Origin: Oscillospiraceae bacterium
GTDB taxonomy: Bacteria; Bacillota; Clostridia; Oscillospirales; Acutalibacteraceae
Assembly (NCBI GenBank): GCA_031266365.1
Contig: JAISBE010000015.1
Location: 1-64,000 of the forward strand
DNA length: 64,000 bases
Reading direction: 5' to 3'
The position numbers and the translations under genes were made by a program. Below the pieces are notes generated by a model. The model saw only the letters and a list, made by a program, of their open reading frames with translations. It was not told the DNA's origin and made no database searches. Positions 34,218 through 43,584 of this stretch are shown here, one piece after another; within the stretch, counting starts at the first letter, position 1; each line of letters opens with the position of its first letter.

Positions 34218-35315
34218 TTATTTATCCTTGATTATTACCACTGTAGTTCCACGTTTATCAGCTTGTTTCACTTCCGCTGTTATTTGGTCGGTAGTTTTTG
34301 GTTGTTTTCTGTATTGAGCCCATGGATCTTTTAAGACTGCAGCGAAATTTTGACTGAATTCAGTGCCCCTTTCCTCTATTTGTTGCCCTGATTGGTCAAA
34401 CACACGCCAAACGAACCTCACTACGCTGGTATCTTTAACAGGAATGGCTACTGCCGTAACATTGCCTGTTCGGGATTTGTGTGGGACAACGCAGCTATAT
34501 ATGAGTACGTCAGCGGGTGGCTCTGGCGGTAGTGGTAACGGTAACCAACCTTTGGCGTGCTCAGGGAGTAAGTGATCGCTTTCATCGCTAATTGGGAGTT
34601 TTATTTCTGGATTGCCCAGGACAGCCTGATTGGTGGCGCTCGGGTAGCTTATTTGTAATGTTGCACCCTTGCAGGGTCCGAGTGACGTCCAAGCGTAAGT
34701 CCACGTATTACCTTCCCGTGCCGGTGGATTTTCTTCAGTGTCTAGTTCAATGACATTACCGTTGTTGACGAGTGTAAATTTCGGATTTAACGTTTCAACG
34801 AAGGTTACAGTTTTAGTTCCATTGATTGCTTCTGCTCTGTAGTCGATCATAGAGGTTAGGTCAGCGGAGTAGGTCAAACTGCCTTCATCTTCGTCAAATG
34901 TAGCTTCACCAAACGGGATTTTAGCACGGTTTCCTAGGTAGTAGTAATATGCGCTGTGAGTAGCCCCGTCAAGTATGTATTTAATCTCTACTATAGTTAC
35001 GTAAGTTTGATCTGGTATGTAGTTTTGTATAGTTATTAAATATTCTTGGATGGTCATGTTTGCGACGGTGTTGTGAGGGACTTCGGGTAGTCGAGTGTTA
35101 GTTTTTGGGTCGATGCAGCTTAGCTCTATCCCGGGTTGCATTGTTTGTTTTCCCGACAATGCTATTTCTATCACGTTTGTTTGATCGGTGCAACCAATGA
35201 TCCATATAGGCGTCCCTCCTGATCCATCTCCAGTTGTACCGTGGCACTGCACGGCATAAGAAAAAGTTTGCGCGAACACAATAGCAGTTAATAGCAGTTT
35301 TTTCATAATTTTCAT
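34218..35315 (-). CDS. Secreted protein related to the one at 30714
   Basis: A 365-residue protein. The ATG (MKIMKK) follows GGAAGTG at seven bases. A signal peptide covers about residues 1-25 (KKLLLTAIVFAQTFSYA). One module opening with AYYYYLGNRAK (about residue 120) matches those of the 30714 protein, and the C-terminus (VLIYSCVVPHKSRTGNVTAVAIP onward) aligns with that protein's end. A Pro-rich linker (LPLPLPPEPPADV) separates the two parts. Few Cys. Function unknown. Confidence 0.7.
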   Translation of the reverse strand: MKIMKKLLLTAIVFAQTFSYAVQCHGTTGDGSGGTPIWIIGCTDQTNVIEIALSGKQTMQPGIELSCIDPKTNTRLPEVPHNTVANMTIQEYLITIQNYIPDQTYVTIVEIKYILDGATHSAYYYYLGNRAKIPFGEATFDEDEGSLTYSADLTSMIDYRAEAINGTKTVTFVETLNPKFTLVNNGNVIELDTEENPPAREGNTWTYAWTSLGPCKGATLQISYPSATNQAVLGNPEIKLPISDESDHLLPEHAKGWLPLPLPPEPPADVLIYSCVVPHKSRTGNVTAVAIPVKDTSVVRFVWRVFDQSGQQIEERGTEFSQNFAAVLKDPWAQYRKQPKTTDQITAEVKQADKRGTTVVIIKDK

Positions 35316-35503
35316 ATTAATACACTTCCATTCATTTTTATTTTTTGCAAATTTTGAGCAACTAAGCGTCACTCAATTGATGTCTGACATAGTGCGGTAA
35401 TTTGTTCGTGAGAGCCTTTTTGCTCACAAAACTAGAACTATTTATGGTTATTATTCGCGCTAGGATTTTTCCATTTTATTCACCTCCATTTATAGTTTAA
35501 TAG

Positions 35504-37555
35504 TTAAATTTTTCTATCTTTTATTTCCAGCAGCATCATGGTTATATCGTCCGATTGTTCTGCTTCGCCAACAAAATCGCTTATTGATTTTGCTATATTT
35601 ATCAGGATTTCTTTCGGGGTTTCTTCGCTGCCGGTAGCGTTATTTAGTGCGATTTTTAGCCGGTTGGCTGAATACAGTTCCGCGTTAACGTTGAGCGCTT
35701 CGGTGACTCCATCGGTGTAAAGGTATATTTTATCTCCTTTATCCAGAACAATTTCTTCGTCTTTGTACTTCATATTTGAAAAACCGGCCAAAACAAATCC
35801 AGGTTTGGTGCTCATCCACTCGAATTCCTTGTTTTTGCGATAAATTAAAGGCGGGTTATGGCCGGCATTGGCGTATGTTAACTTACCAGTTCGCAGGTCG
35901 ATCATACCCATAAACGCTGTCAGGAACATCTCGGCACCATTGCTTTCGCATAGCCGATTGTTAACGACTTCCAAAACTTGGCTCGGCGTTTTACCAGCTA
36001 TTGCATGATCTTTAATTAAAGTTTTAGCGATAACCATAAACAACGCCGCTGGAACACCCTTTCCTGATACATCTGCTATAACAAATACAAGGGTACTATC
36101 ATTTATGATAAAAAAATCATAAAAATCTCCACCGACTTCTTTCGCTGGCTGCATCGCAGCGTAAATATCGAAATCCGGTCTATTAGGGAATGCCGGAAAA
36201 ACACAGGGCAGCATCGATTCTTGGATGACAGTAGCAACATTTAATTCAGCTTTTATCCTTTCTTTGTCAGCAGCGACATTTACAAAATCATCCATATATT
36301 TCTTTAAATCTAACCCCATCTTGTTAAACGATTTCCCTAAATCATCCAGCTCATCATTGGTATTAATCTCAATCTTATGATCCAAGTTACCTTTGCCGAT
36401 AATGCTTGCCCCTTCATTTAATAATTTTATAGGATTCACTATTGAATCTGTGATTTTTTTAGTGATGTAAAAAACTAACAGGATAATAATGCTTAATAAA
36501 ATTACAACAATGATGTTTGTCATTTGAATTTTACTTTCAATTTCTTCTTGAATTAGAACATTAGTCGATTTTATAGATTCCCCAATATATTGCGCAGGTT
36601 TTAATATCTTTTCATAATTCAAAATTACACATATTTTCCAACCAGTAGCTTTAACACTTGAAAATCCCGCCATAATATTATCGTCACTAATAAAACCTCC
36701 CTCATTATTTTGCATTTCATTAAGCAATTTATCTTTCACTTCTTCATTTAAAACATCACTCAAAATCATGCCTTCTCTAGATCCAACGATAAAATCTCCA
36801 GTATTATCGGTCAAAAAAGAATAATCAATAAACTCAGAATTTGTTTTCATAACAGAACTGCAAATATCGTTGATAGTAATATCTTTTGAAGCAACTCCCC
36901 CCACAGTTCCATCAGATTTATATATCGGAACTGAACAAGTAACCATTTTTTCACCTGTATTTATATCGTTATAACAGGCTGTCCAATTAATTTTTCCTTT
37001 TTTCACAGCTCCAACATACCAATCTCTGGTTCTTCTATCTATCGACGCGGTTGAAGAGCGATCTACATCTTTTGGAGAAAGCAACATGCCACTATCAGAA
37101 ACATAAATAATATTACTCGTATTGATATCTGGCGACATATTGTCAATTAAATCTCTAATAGATTTTATAAAATCAAACTCTTGTTTAACGTCATTCATGT
37201 CAACATCTTTCATCAAAAAAACTTGATTATTGTCGTATTTAGATACATGTGGTTTAGATTTTAAATATAAATCTTCAAGATATGTTTTCAGTACAAATAG
37301 ATCTTCAGCAATAGTATTTAATTTATTATCGATAATTGCGGTATAATTGCTCACAATTTCAGAGGCATTTTCATTACCATTCTTTTTTAGCAATTCAACA
37401 GCAGAGCTATGAAATTTTTCTCCATCGGTTTGTAGTTTTTTAACTAAATTATTGCGCATAGTAAATAGTTGAAAAAAAACACAGGAAAAGGCAATTAAAA
37501 TTGTTCCTATACACAATAAAATAATTTTCTTAAAAATTCTCTCACTTATCTTCAT
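35504..37555 (-). CDS. Membrane sensor with dCACHE, HAMP and SpoIIE-type phosphatase domains
   Basis: A 683-residue protein. Order: membrane helix (about 8-30), extracellular dCACHE-like sensor (about 35-340), second membrane helix (about 350-370), HAMP (TKKITDSIVNPIKLLNEG onward), short coiled linker, and a PP2C-type SpoIIE phosphatase (about 440-680) with VGGDFYDFF, IADVSGKGVPAALFM, NAGHNPPLIY and QSDDITMMLLE carrying the metal-binding Asp residues. Proteins of this type dephosphorylate anti-sigma-factor antagonists in partner-switching systems in response to an external ligand. No partner genes adjoin. The ATG at 37555 follows GAAGGA; an upstream ATG exists six codons before. Confidence 0.9.
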   Translation of the reverse strand: MKISERIFKKIILLCIGTILIAFSCVFFQLFTMRNNLVKKLQTDGEKFHSSAVELLKKNGNENASEIVSNYTAIIDNKLNTIAEDLFVLKTYLEDLYLKSKPHVSKYDNNQVFLMKDVDMNDVKQEFDFIKSIRDLIDNMSPDINTSNIIYVSDSGMLLSPKDVDRSSTASIDRRTRDWYVGAVKKGKINWTACYNDINTGEKMVTCSVPIYKSDGTVGGVASKDITINDICSSVMKTNSEFIDYSFLTDNTGDFIVGSREGMILSDVLNEEVKDKLLNEMQNNEGGFISDDNIMAGFSSVKATGWKICVILNYEKILKPAQYIGESIKSTNVLIQEEIESKIQMTNIIVVILLSIIILLVFYITKKITDSIVNPIKLLNEGASIIGKGNLDHKIEINTNDELDDLGKSFNKMGLDLKKYMDDFVNVAADKERIKAELNVATVIQESMLPCVFPAFPNRPDFDIYAAMQPAKEVGGDFYDFFIINDSTLVFVIADVSGKGVPAALFMVIAKTLIKDHAIAGKTPSQVLEVVNNRLCESNGAEMFLTAFMGMIDLRTGKLTYANAGHNPPLIYRKNKEFEWMSTKPGFVLAGFSNMKYKDEEIVLDKGDKIYLYTDGVTEALNVNAELYSANRLKIALNNATGSEETPKEILINIAKSISDFVGEAEQSDDITMMLLEIKDRKI

Positions 37556-37686
37556 TACAAAAACATCCTTCATTTAACTTATAAATCTCTAAACCAATTT
37601 GTAGTACTTTTATTTTTATTATATAATATTTTTAAATATTATGTTAGTATTTTAGCAAAAATAATTTATTTTTTTACTTTTAATAA

Positions 37687-37724
37687 AATAGAGACAATGC
37701 GCTTATAGCAACATTGTCCCTATT
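37687..37724 (-). terminator. Terminator of the tRNA operon
   Basis: On the minus strand AATAGGGACAATG pairs with CATTGTCTCTATT (one G-U pair) across a 12-base loop and is followed by a T-rich run. It is about 55 bases after the last tRNA. Confidence 0.7.
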
Positions 37725-37776
37725 TTGATATTTGCCCGAGTGCCATTTAATTTTAAATAACAACTCAGAGTAATTA

Positions 37777-37851
<75 letters not shown>

Positions 37852-37892
37852 ATTTTATAGGCAAAAATAATCATAAATTATATAATTAAAAA

Positions 37893-37968
37893 TGGAGCGG
37901 ATGACGAGACTCGAACTCGCTACCTCCACCTTGGCAAGGTGGCGCTCTACCGGGTGAGCTACATCCGC
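37893..37968 (-). tRNA. tRNA-Gly (GCC)
   Basis: Acceptor GCGGATG/CATCCGC, anticodon loop CTTGCCAA context giving GCC, encoded CCA. Confidence 0.95.
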
Positions 37969-37988
37969 CGATAAACTAATCATAAATA

Positions 37989-38064
<76 letters not shown>

Positions 38065-38069
38065 GCCCC

Positions 38070-38146
38070 TGGCGACCCGGAACGGGCTCGAACCGTCGAC
38101 CTCTAGCGTGACAGGCTAGCGTTCTAACCAACTGAACTACCGGGCC
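38070..38146 (-). tRNA. tRNA-Asp (GUC)
   Basis: Acceptor GGCCCGG/CCGGGTC, anticodon GTC in CCTGTCACG, encoded CCA. Five bases from tRNA-Phe. Confidence 0.95.
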
Positions 38147-38203
38147 ATATAAAATATCGTAAATGTTAAAAATCGGTCACAGCAAATTTATTTAATTCAC
38201 AGA

Positions 38204-38279
38204 TGGTGGGAACAACAGGGCTCGAACCTGTGACCCCTTGCTTGTAAGGCAAGTGCTCTCCCAGCTGAGCTATGCTCCC
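38204..38279 (-). tRNA. tRNA-Val (UAC)
   Basis: Acceptor GGGAGCA/TGTTCCC with one G-U pair, anticodon TAC in CTTACAA, encoded CCA. First of the cluster in transcription order. Confidence 0.95.
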
Positions 38280-38975
38280 ATAAAGTTAAAAACCAAGTAT
38301 GTTTAATTGAAATCGATATATGCTTTACATAAAAGCTTCCAATTTACAAATTTTGTCTGATAATATATTAAATTATGACACACATCAGCTGGCATGTCAA
38401 GAAGGAGACTCGAAATTATCTGATTAAATGAATCAGCATTAATGTCTCTAATGGTTTGTTTAACAAACCGAGCTCTGCATAGGCCACAGGTAGCATATAA
38501 AATGAGAAATTCTCATGTTTGAGGCACTATGAGCTTTTATGATCACTACAATTACCCAAAAATTTTTGCCACCTTGATCAGCATTTTTAGATTAAACCAA
38601 ATTTTTTGACCAAAACAATCACACTTTAATGGTGGTTTTCGCGGCAACTGGTCAACTGCAGTATTTCTAATGGAGCGTTTTTCGTCATTAGCTGCGTAAT
38701 TCCCATTCGTAGCCACCTTTTCGTCAATTCATTTTATTCAATTTTAACACTTGTTTCGATCAGTTATAAGTACAATTTCGTTTTATATTAATATTTATTT
38801 GAGAATGCCTTTCTTAAATATTACAAAGCTTAACTTTGTGTATTTCTATTTATTTTTGAATATTTTAAATATATTATTAATCAAATTATATGCAAAACTT
38901 TAGTGTGTAAAATCCTCGGAGCAAAATTTTCTCTCCGCCTAAAAAAGCGGAAAGAAAATTATATTTATCTCCTTT
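38280..38975. other. Non-coding stretch upstream of the tRNA cluster
   Basis: About 700 bases with no supported gene. It must hold the tRNA operon promoter, which was not pinned down. Two short palindromes were seen: GGTTTGTT-T-AACAAACC (38453-38469) and ATGAGAA-A-TTCTCAT (38502-38516). Either could be a regulator site. Confidence 0.4.
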
Positions 38976-39785
38976 TTATACTACAATTGTTTGTGGGCCA
39001 AACTTATCCGCAGTTACCCCCGATCGGCCATTACGAACCACTTCCGTAAGCTTCCAGCAATCCTTGAAAGCGATAGGATCAATAATTATTTCAGTATCAG
39101 ATTTTTCAAATTCAACTTTCTGCAACCCGTCACAGCCTTCAAACGCCGAACTCCCAATTGCGCATCCAGACGTAACTATACTCAGATCTACACTCATAAG
39201 ACCATAACAGTGACTAAAAGCGCTTGCACCAATAGTTGTTAAACCACTGCCAAACGTTAAGCCAGCAAGTTGGTGGCATTGCGTGAAAGCATCGGCACCC
39301 ACCGCAGTCACTTTGGCCAAACCTTCAATTTCCTTTAATCTATGACAGCTACAAAAAGCCGCATTGCCTATTCCAACAATCGGTGCGCCTATTACAATTT
39401 TTTCCAAACTTAAACAAGCCTCAAAAGCACTGTTACCTATAGCTGTAACGGAATTAAGATTGAGCATACCTCTTAAGTTATTGCACCCCTTGAAAGCGCT
39501 TTGTTTAACCCCAACGATAGGCTTATCGTCGACTTTACTCGGTATGGTCAAATTGCATAATTCAGCATTCTTATCGACCACAACGGTCACTATTCCATCT
39601 GTGCCACCTGATTTCGTAGCAAATGTTAACGGTGGTTGGGATGTCAAAGGTTGGGCGTACTCCGTTTCATCAAATGTTATACCATCCGCAAAGGTGGTGG
39701 TGGAATTTAAAACTGTTGGGTAGCACATACTCGCTGTTAAGAATATTGAAACTAATTTTTTACTTTCATGTTTTCCACTCCTCAA
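38976..39785 (-). CDS. BspA-like leucine-rich repeat secreted protein, start region frameshifted
   Basis: The open frame (269 residues) has a signal peptide (LVSIFLTASMCYPTVLNSTTTFA) and about seven LRR_5 repeats of the form L..I.....V..IG..AF..C..L. Such proteins are surface adhesins or internal-repeat secreted proteins. The expected start, an ATG at 39769 six bases after GAGGAGTG, is in another frame and meets TAG after five codons. Restoring one A to the A-run at 39756-39761 would put MKVKK directly onto the signal peptide. The only in-frame start is a TTG at 39785 without a ribosome binding site. The gene may be inactive, phase-variable through the A-run, or carry a sequencing error. Confidence 0.7.
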   Translation of the reverse strand: MRSGKHESKKLVSIFLTASMCYPTVLNSTTTFADGITFDETEYAQPLTSQPPLTFATKSGGTDGIVTVVVDKNAELCNLTIPSKVDDKPIVGVKQSAFKGCNNLRGMLNLNSVTAIGNSAFEACLSLEKIVIGAPIVGIGNAAFCSCHRLKEIEGLAKVTAVGADAFTQCHQLAGLTFGSGLTTIGASAFSHCYGLMSVDLSIVTSGCAIGSSAFEGCDGLQKVEFEKSDTEIIIDPIAFKDCWKLTEVVRNGRSGVTADKFGPQTIVV

Positions 39786-40425
39786 TTTTATAATTTAAAA
39801 CTTATTTTTAGTTTATCCGCAAAAAACCATCACCTCCGGCAGTTATTTTACCCTCCTTTAAATTTATAAATATAAAAAGTGTTATAATATAATATAACTA
39901 TATCATAACACCAAATTTGACAATAAGCAACAATATTTTCATCAAAACTTACACAAATTTTTAGAAGCTATACCTATTTTTTTATACAAAAAAATGCTAC
40001 AGTACCAACTATAGCATTGAGTTTGACATTATTATTAATATTTGAGAGTAATTAAAAAAATATTACAAACAACCCAAACAACTTCTTCTGCGCCGTTGAC
40101 GCAAAAAAAGTTGCGACCAGGCCAGCCGTCAGCAAACTTCTTGAAATTATGCAGGCTTTGCAACAAAATTTGTTATACCAATGTCACCGATGAAAATTAT
40201 TGCACTCAATTTAAAAAATTTTTTTAAAACTTTCCCTTTAGAAAGCAAAAACCCATAAAACTCAGCCTTTGATGCACTTAGCACGGGCGTGATGTTAAGC
40301 TAGCTTTGCTATCTGCTCGAAGATAAAAATACTCGCACAAGTTTTCCCACTTGAATCCCTGTTTATGCCAACATCTATTACCCAACAGCCCTTTTTTACC
40401 ATATCTTCAACTTATTATCAATATT
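39786..40425. other. Non-coding stretch with possible vestige of a membrane protein
   Basis: About 640 bases. On the minus strand two frames show short hydrophobic open stretches, such as LLTAGLVATFFAST (about 40.1 kb) and FKLSAIIFIGDIGITNF (about 40.2 kb), without start codons or ribosome binding sites. This may be a decayed gene. A plus-strand open frame at 40042-40227 was not accepted. Confidence 0.3.
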
Positions 40426-41109
40426 TTAATTGTCGCGATTCCATAAACCTGCTGAAGATTGCTCTTCTATCGAAGAAATTTTATATTCATCGCCAAATTG
40501 AAGGTTTATAAACCTCCTAGTCGGTTTAATTTTATATTTATCATTATTGTTACCGCTATCACTTGTTGCAATATCAACAGCTTTGGGTTCATTTGGCATC
40601 AACTTTTCGTTGTTTTCTTTTTCTTCAACGTTAACTGCTCCCGTATTATTTATCTTCTCCTGGAAATCGCTGTTATAATTTTCCTCTTCGTTAGGGATTT
40701 CAGTAATTAACTTTAGATGCTTTTTATAGGCATCCAAAAGATTTGCCCTGAATTCTGCGGTCTCTTTTTTTATATTTTCCAAATTTTTCTTATGCTCTAC
40801 GACGCTGCGTTCAGCTTCTATCAACGCATTTTTTAAAATAAGTTCAGCTTTAAGTTCCGCTTCTCTAACCGATACATCTGCAACTTTTTGGGCATTGATC
40901 AGCGCCGCTTTCACAAATTCTTCTTCTTTTTGATATTCTTCAATCTTTTTATTTAAAGCGCCAATTTTTCCTAAAAGGTCTGAATTTTCTTTCTGCAATG
41001 ATTTATACGACATCTGCAATTCATCTAAAAATGAATCCACATCACTTGCACGGTATCCTCTTCCTTTTCTAAAACTAACATTTTTGATATCTTCGACTGT
41101 AAGTATCAT
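40426..41109 (-). CDS. divIVA: DivIVA family cell-division protein
   Basis: A 227-residue protein with the N-terminal membrane-curvature domain (ILTVEDIKNVSFRKGRGYRASDVDSFLDEL) and a long coiled coil (about 35-140), followed by a low-complexity acidic tail. DivIVA marks poles and division septa in Gram-positive bacteria. It lies after sepF, yggS and the HlyD-like gene, a common Firmicute order. Confidence 0.92.
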   Translation of the reverse strand: MILTVEDIKNVSFRKGRGYRASDVDSFLDELQMSYKSLQKENSDLLGKIGALNKKIEEYQKEEEFVKAALINAQKVADVSVREAELKAELILKNALIEAERSVVEHKKNLENIKKETAEFRANLLDAYKKHLKLITEIPNEEENYNSDFQEKINNTGAVNVEEKENNEKLMPNEPKAVDIATSDSGNNNDKYKIKPTRRFINLQFGDEYKISSIEEQSSAGLWNRDN

Positions 41110-41142
41110 TTTATTTTAATCTCCTCATAAAATACTAATTTA

Positions 41143-41598
41143 TCAGAAATAAACGCCATTGCTTTCCAGTTCATCTAAGATATCGTCCCCTGTTAAATCC
41201 ACGTTATATGGCGTGATTATAAAAGTTCCTGTTGCGACGCGTTTGATCTTCCCGCCACCTGCATAAGCCACACCGCTTAAAAAATCCAATATTCTGCGCG
41301 TGGCATCCCTACCGGTATTTTCCAAATTCAAAACGACTGTATGCGTCTTTAAAAGTTCGTCAGCAATTACGCGAGTCTCTTCACCAAAGCGCTCCGGCTT
41401 GAATAAAACCACCTGCAACTGCGCCGTAGCATGGATATTTACCACTTTATTTTCATTGGGTTCGGTGCGCTTTCTGCGCTGGTTTTCATTATCGTCATAT
41501 CGGTCTCGGCTACCATCTTGATTATTGTCATAATTATAATCATATTCATCCTCTGGTGGTGTCCATAAATCTTTGATTTTTTGCATTAAGCTCGACAT
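41143..41598 (-). CDS. sepF: Cell division protein SepF
   Basis: A 151-residue protein. The N-terminal amphipathic helix (MSSLMQKIKDLW) anchors it to the membrane, an Asn/Asp/Arg-rich linker follows, and the C-terminal SepF domain (about 65-151) has VVLNLENTGRDATRRILDFLSGVAYAGGGKIKRV. SepF binds FtsZ and tethers the Z ring. AGGAGAG precedes the ATG. Confidence 0.95.
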   Translation of the reverse strand: MSSLMQKIKDLWTPPEDEYDYNYDNNQDGSRDRYDDNENQRRKRTEPNENKVVNIHATAQLQVVLFKPERFGEETRVIADELLKTHTVVLNLENTGRDATRRILDFLSGVAYAGGGKIKRVATGTFIITPYNVDLTGDDILDELESNGVYF

Positions 41599-41641
41599 AA
41601 TCAATCTCTCCTAACTAAAAAATATTTACACAGAAATTATA

Positions 41642-42358
41642 CTATACACCATAATTTCTTTTTCCAAAAATAGCTGAACCCACACGCACCATGTTTGCTC
41701 CATGTAAAATTGCTTCATAGTAATCGGAAGACATTCCCATGGAAAGATAATCCATAATATTATTATATATGTTTTTCGCACTAAGGTCAACAAATAGTCT
41801 TTTCATCAATAAAAAATAATTTTCTTTTAATTTTTTATCTTCACACACAGGCGGTATCGCCATCAAACCTCTAATTTTAATTCCAGGAAGTTCGCTTATT
41901 TCATATAAAAGCTCTTCTAAATTTTCCACATCAACACCAGATTTACTTCCCTCTTTACCTATATTTACCTCTATCAATACCTCGGTCACTGCTTTCTTAA
42001 TAACAGATAACCTTGAAATTTCTTGTGCTAACAAAAGTCTGTCGACGGATTGTATCATATCCACCTTGCCTATTAGATGTTTAACTTTATTTCTTTGTAG
42101 ATGCCCTATAAAATGAATTTGGCACTCCTTTTCTTTAAAATAAACGTATTTCTGCAAAAGTTCTTGAACTCTGCTTTCGCCAACACATTTTATGCCAAAA
42201 TCGATAGCGCTTTGCAAAATTTGAGGGGCAACCATTTTAGTTGCGGCAAGAATAGTTATGTCTTTATAATTTCTGCCCGATTGAAAAGCGGCTTCAGCAA
42301 CCCTATCTTGAATTATTTTTATATTTTCTCTCAGGCTATCTAATGATCTTTCCATCAT
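41642..42358 (-). CDS. YggS family PLP homeostasis protein
   Basis: A 238-residue single-domain PLP-binding protein. The cofactor Lys is in ILAATKMVAP, and the phosphate-binding and glycine motifs HFIGHLQRNKVK and LSMGMSSDYYEAI are present. It keeps pyridoxal phosphate levels balanced. Its start overlaps the end of the HlyD-like gene by 23 bases. Confidence 0.92.
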   Translation of the reverse strand: MMERSLDSLRENIKIIQDRVAEAAFQSGRNYKDITILAATKMVAPQILQSAIDFGIKCVGESRVQELLQKYVYFKEKECQIHFIGHLQRNKVKHLIGKVDMIQSVDRLLLAQEISRLSVIKKAVTEVLIEVNIGKEGSKSGVDVENLEELLYEISELPGIKIRGLMAIPPVCEDKKLKENYFLLMKRLFVDLSAKNIYNNIMDYLSMGMSSDYYEAILHGANMVRVGSAIFGKRNYGV

Positions 42359-43544
42359 AAAGATCCGTCCCTTCTACCACAACTTGATCATAAAGTTTTA
42401 AATTTGAATCAGGATTTTGCTCGCAAATAACATAATTTTCATTTACATAAATAGGGTTTACTTCCTTAAAAACCAGCTTATTGCCTTGCAAAACAAATAC
42501 GCCATATGTTGCTTTTTTCATCTCCTTATGCAATGAGCTTTTTGGTATCTTGATGCCGCTAAAATTTTCAATATTTAGCAATATTTTCTCATTCCGAATT
42601 TTGAAAGTTTCACCAGGCGTTTGATCGCACATGCAAATAACTACAGCCTCAGATGCTTTATCTTTTTGATTAATGCAAACCACTTTCGCCGGAATTTCTT
42701 CAACGCAAGCCGATGGTATAGAAATCGTAATTTCCATATCCTTCCTTAATCTCAAAACATCCGGTCCATTAAGAATAAAAGCTATATACCATCTAGATTC
42801 GCTGATAATCTTCCCTATAACTAAATTTTCGTTAAAACTTTCTTTATCTGTACGTGAACGCAGATCTTCTGGTGTAAGCTCCAGGACAGATTCGTAATTA
42901 AACCTGTTTTCATCGCCGTCGACGTAGTTTACAAAACTTCCAGTTAAAGGAGATCTGATATCCTGGATACTATTTTTGCACAAGGCAGACCATTTTTCTT
43001 CCTCATCTAGGAGATCTTGCAGTCTTGCATCAAAGCTTTCAACTTGATTGGTGATTATCTGCCTTTCATTTAATAGATAAAAAATTTTTTCTATATTTTC
43101 TGTAATTTTTGTACAATTGCCATTATTTAACATGGATATTAAAGACCTTATTTCGTCATTCGTCTGTTTCGAAAGAACATCTGGTCCAATTGTTGTTAGC
43201 TTATTCGCCAAATTAAGCTGACTGAGTTTTTCCACTTCAGTTTGAATCGCTCTTATTCTATTTATTGCCAATATATTATCTATACTCTCATAAATTTTAG
43301 CTATAATTTCTCCTTTTGCTGCTCTTTCTCCATCTTCAGCGGTACAAGCAACAACGCCATGTTCAAAATCCCTAAAAATTGGAACTTCTTTTCGTATTAT
43401 CTGTCCATCCGCATGTATAGAATTCTTTACTGTATCATAAATTGCCATTTCAGTTTTTATTTTAGGAAATATTACACGATAAACTTGATAGCTAACATAA
43501 AAAATCAATAAAATTGCTATTATAGGCGTTAATAATTTTTTCAT
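42336..43544 (-). CDS. HlyD-like membrane protein of the sepF cluster
   Basis: A 402-residue protein with one N-terminal membrane helix (about 4-24) and an external region containing a biotinyl-lipoyl-like half, a helical hairpin (about 85-190) and a beta-rich part. It resembles membrane-fusion adaptors of HlyD type found next to sepF/yggS in Clostridia. No ABC or MFS partner adjoins, so a role in export is not shown. GGGGAGG precedes the ATG. Confidence 0.75.
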   Translation of the reverse strand: MKKLLTPIIAILLIFYVSYQVYRVIFPKIKTEMAIYDTVKNSIHADGQIIRKEVPIFRDFEHGVVACTAEDGERAAKGEIIAKIYESIDNILAINRIRAIQTEVEKLSQLNLANKLTTIGPDVLSKQTNDEIRSLISMLNNGNCTKITENIEKIFYLLNERQIITNQVESFDARLQDLLDEEEKWSALCKNSIQDIRSPLTGSFVNYVDGDENRFNYESVLELTPEDLRSRTDKESFNENLVIGKIISESRWYIAFILNGPDVLRLRKDMEITISIPSACVEEIPAKVVCINQKDKASEAVVICMCDQTPGETFKIRNEKILLNIENFSGIKIPKSSLHKEMKKATYGVFVLQGNKLVFKEVNPIYVNENYVICEQNPDSNLKLYDQVVVEGTDLYDGKIIR

Positions 43545-43584
43545 ATATCCTCCCCTCACCACTAAATAAAAGGTAAAGAAATAT

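Noticed and set aside
40042..40227. Open frame on the plus strand before divIVA
   Set aside because: Starts only with TTG, has no ribosome binding site, and the other strand shows equally plausible fragments.
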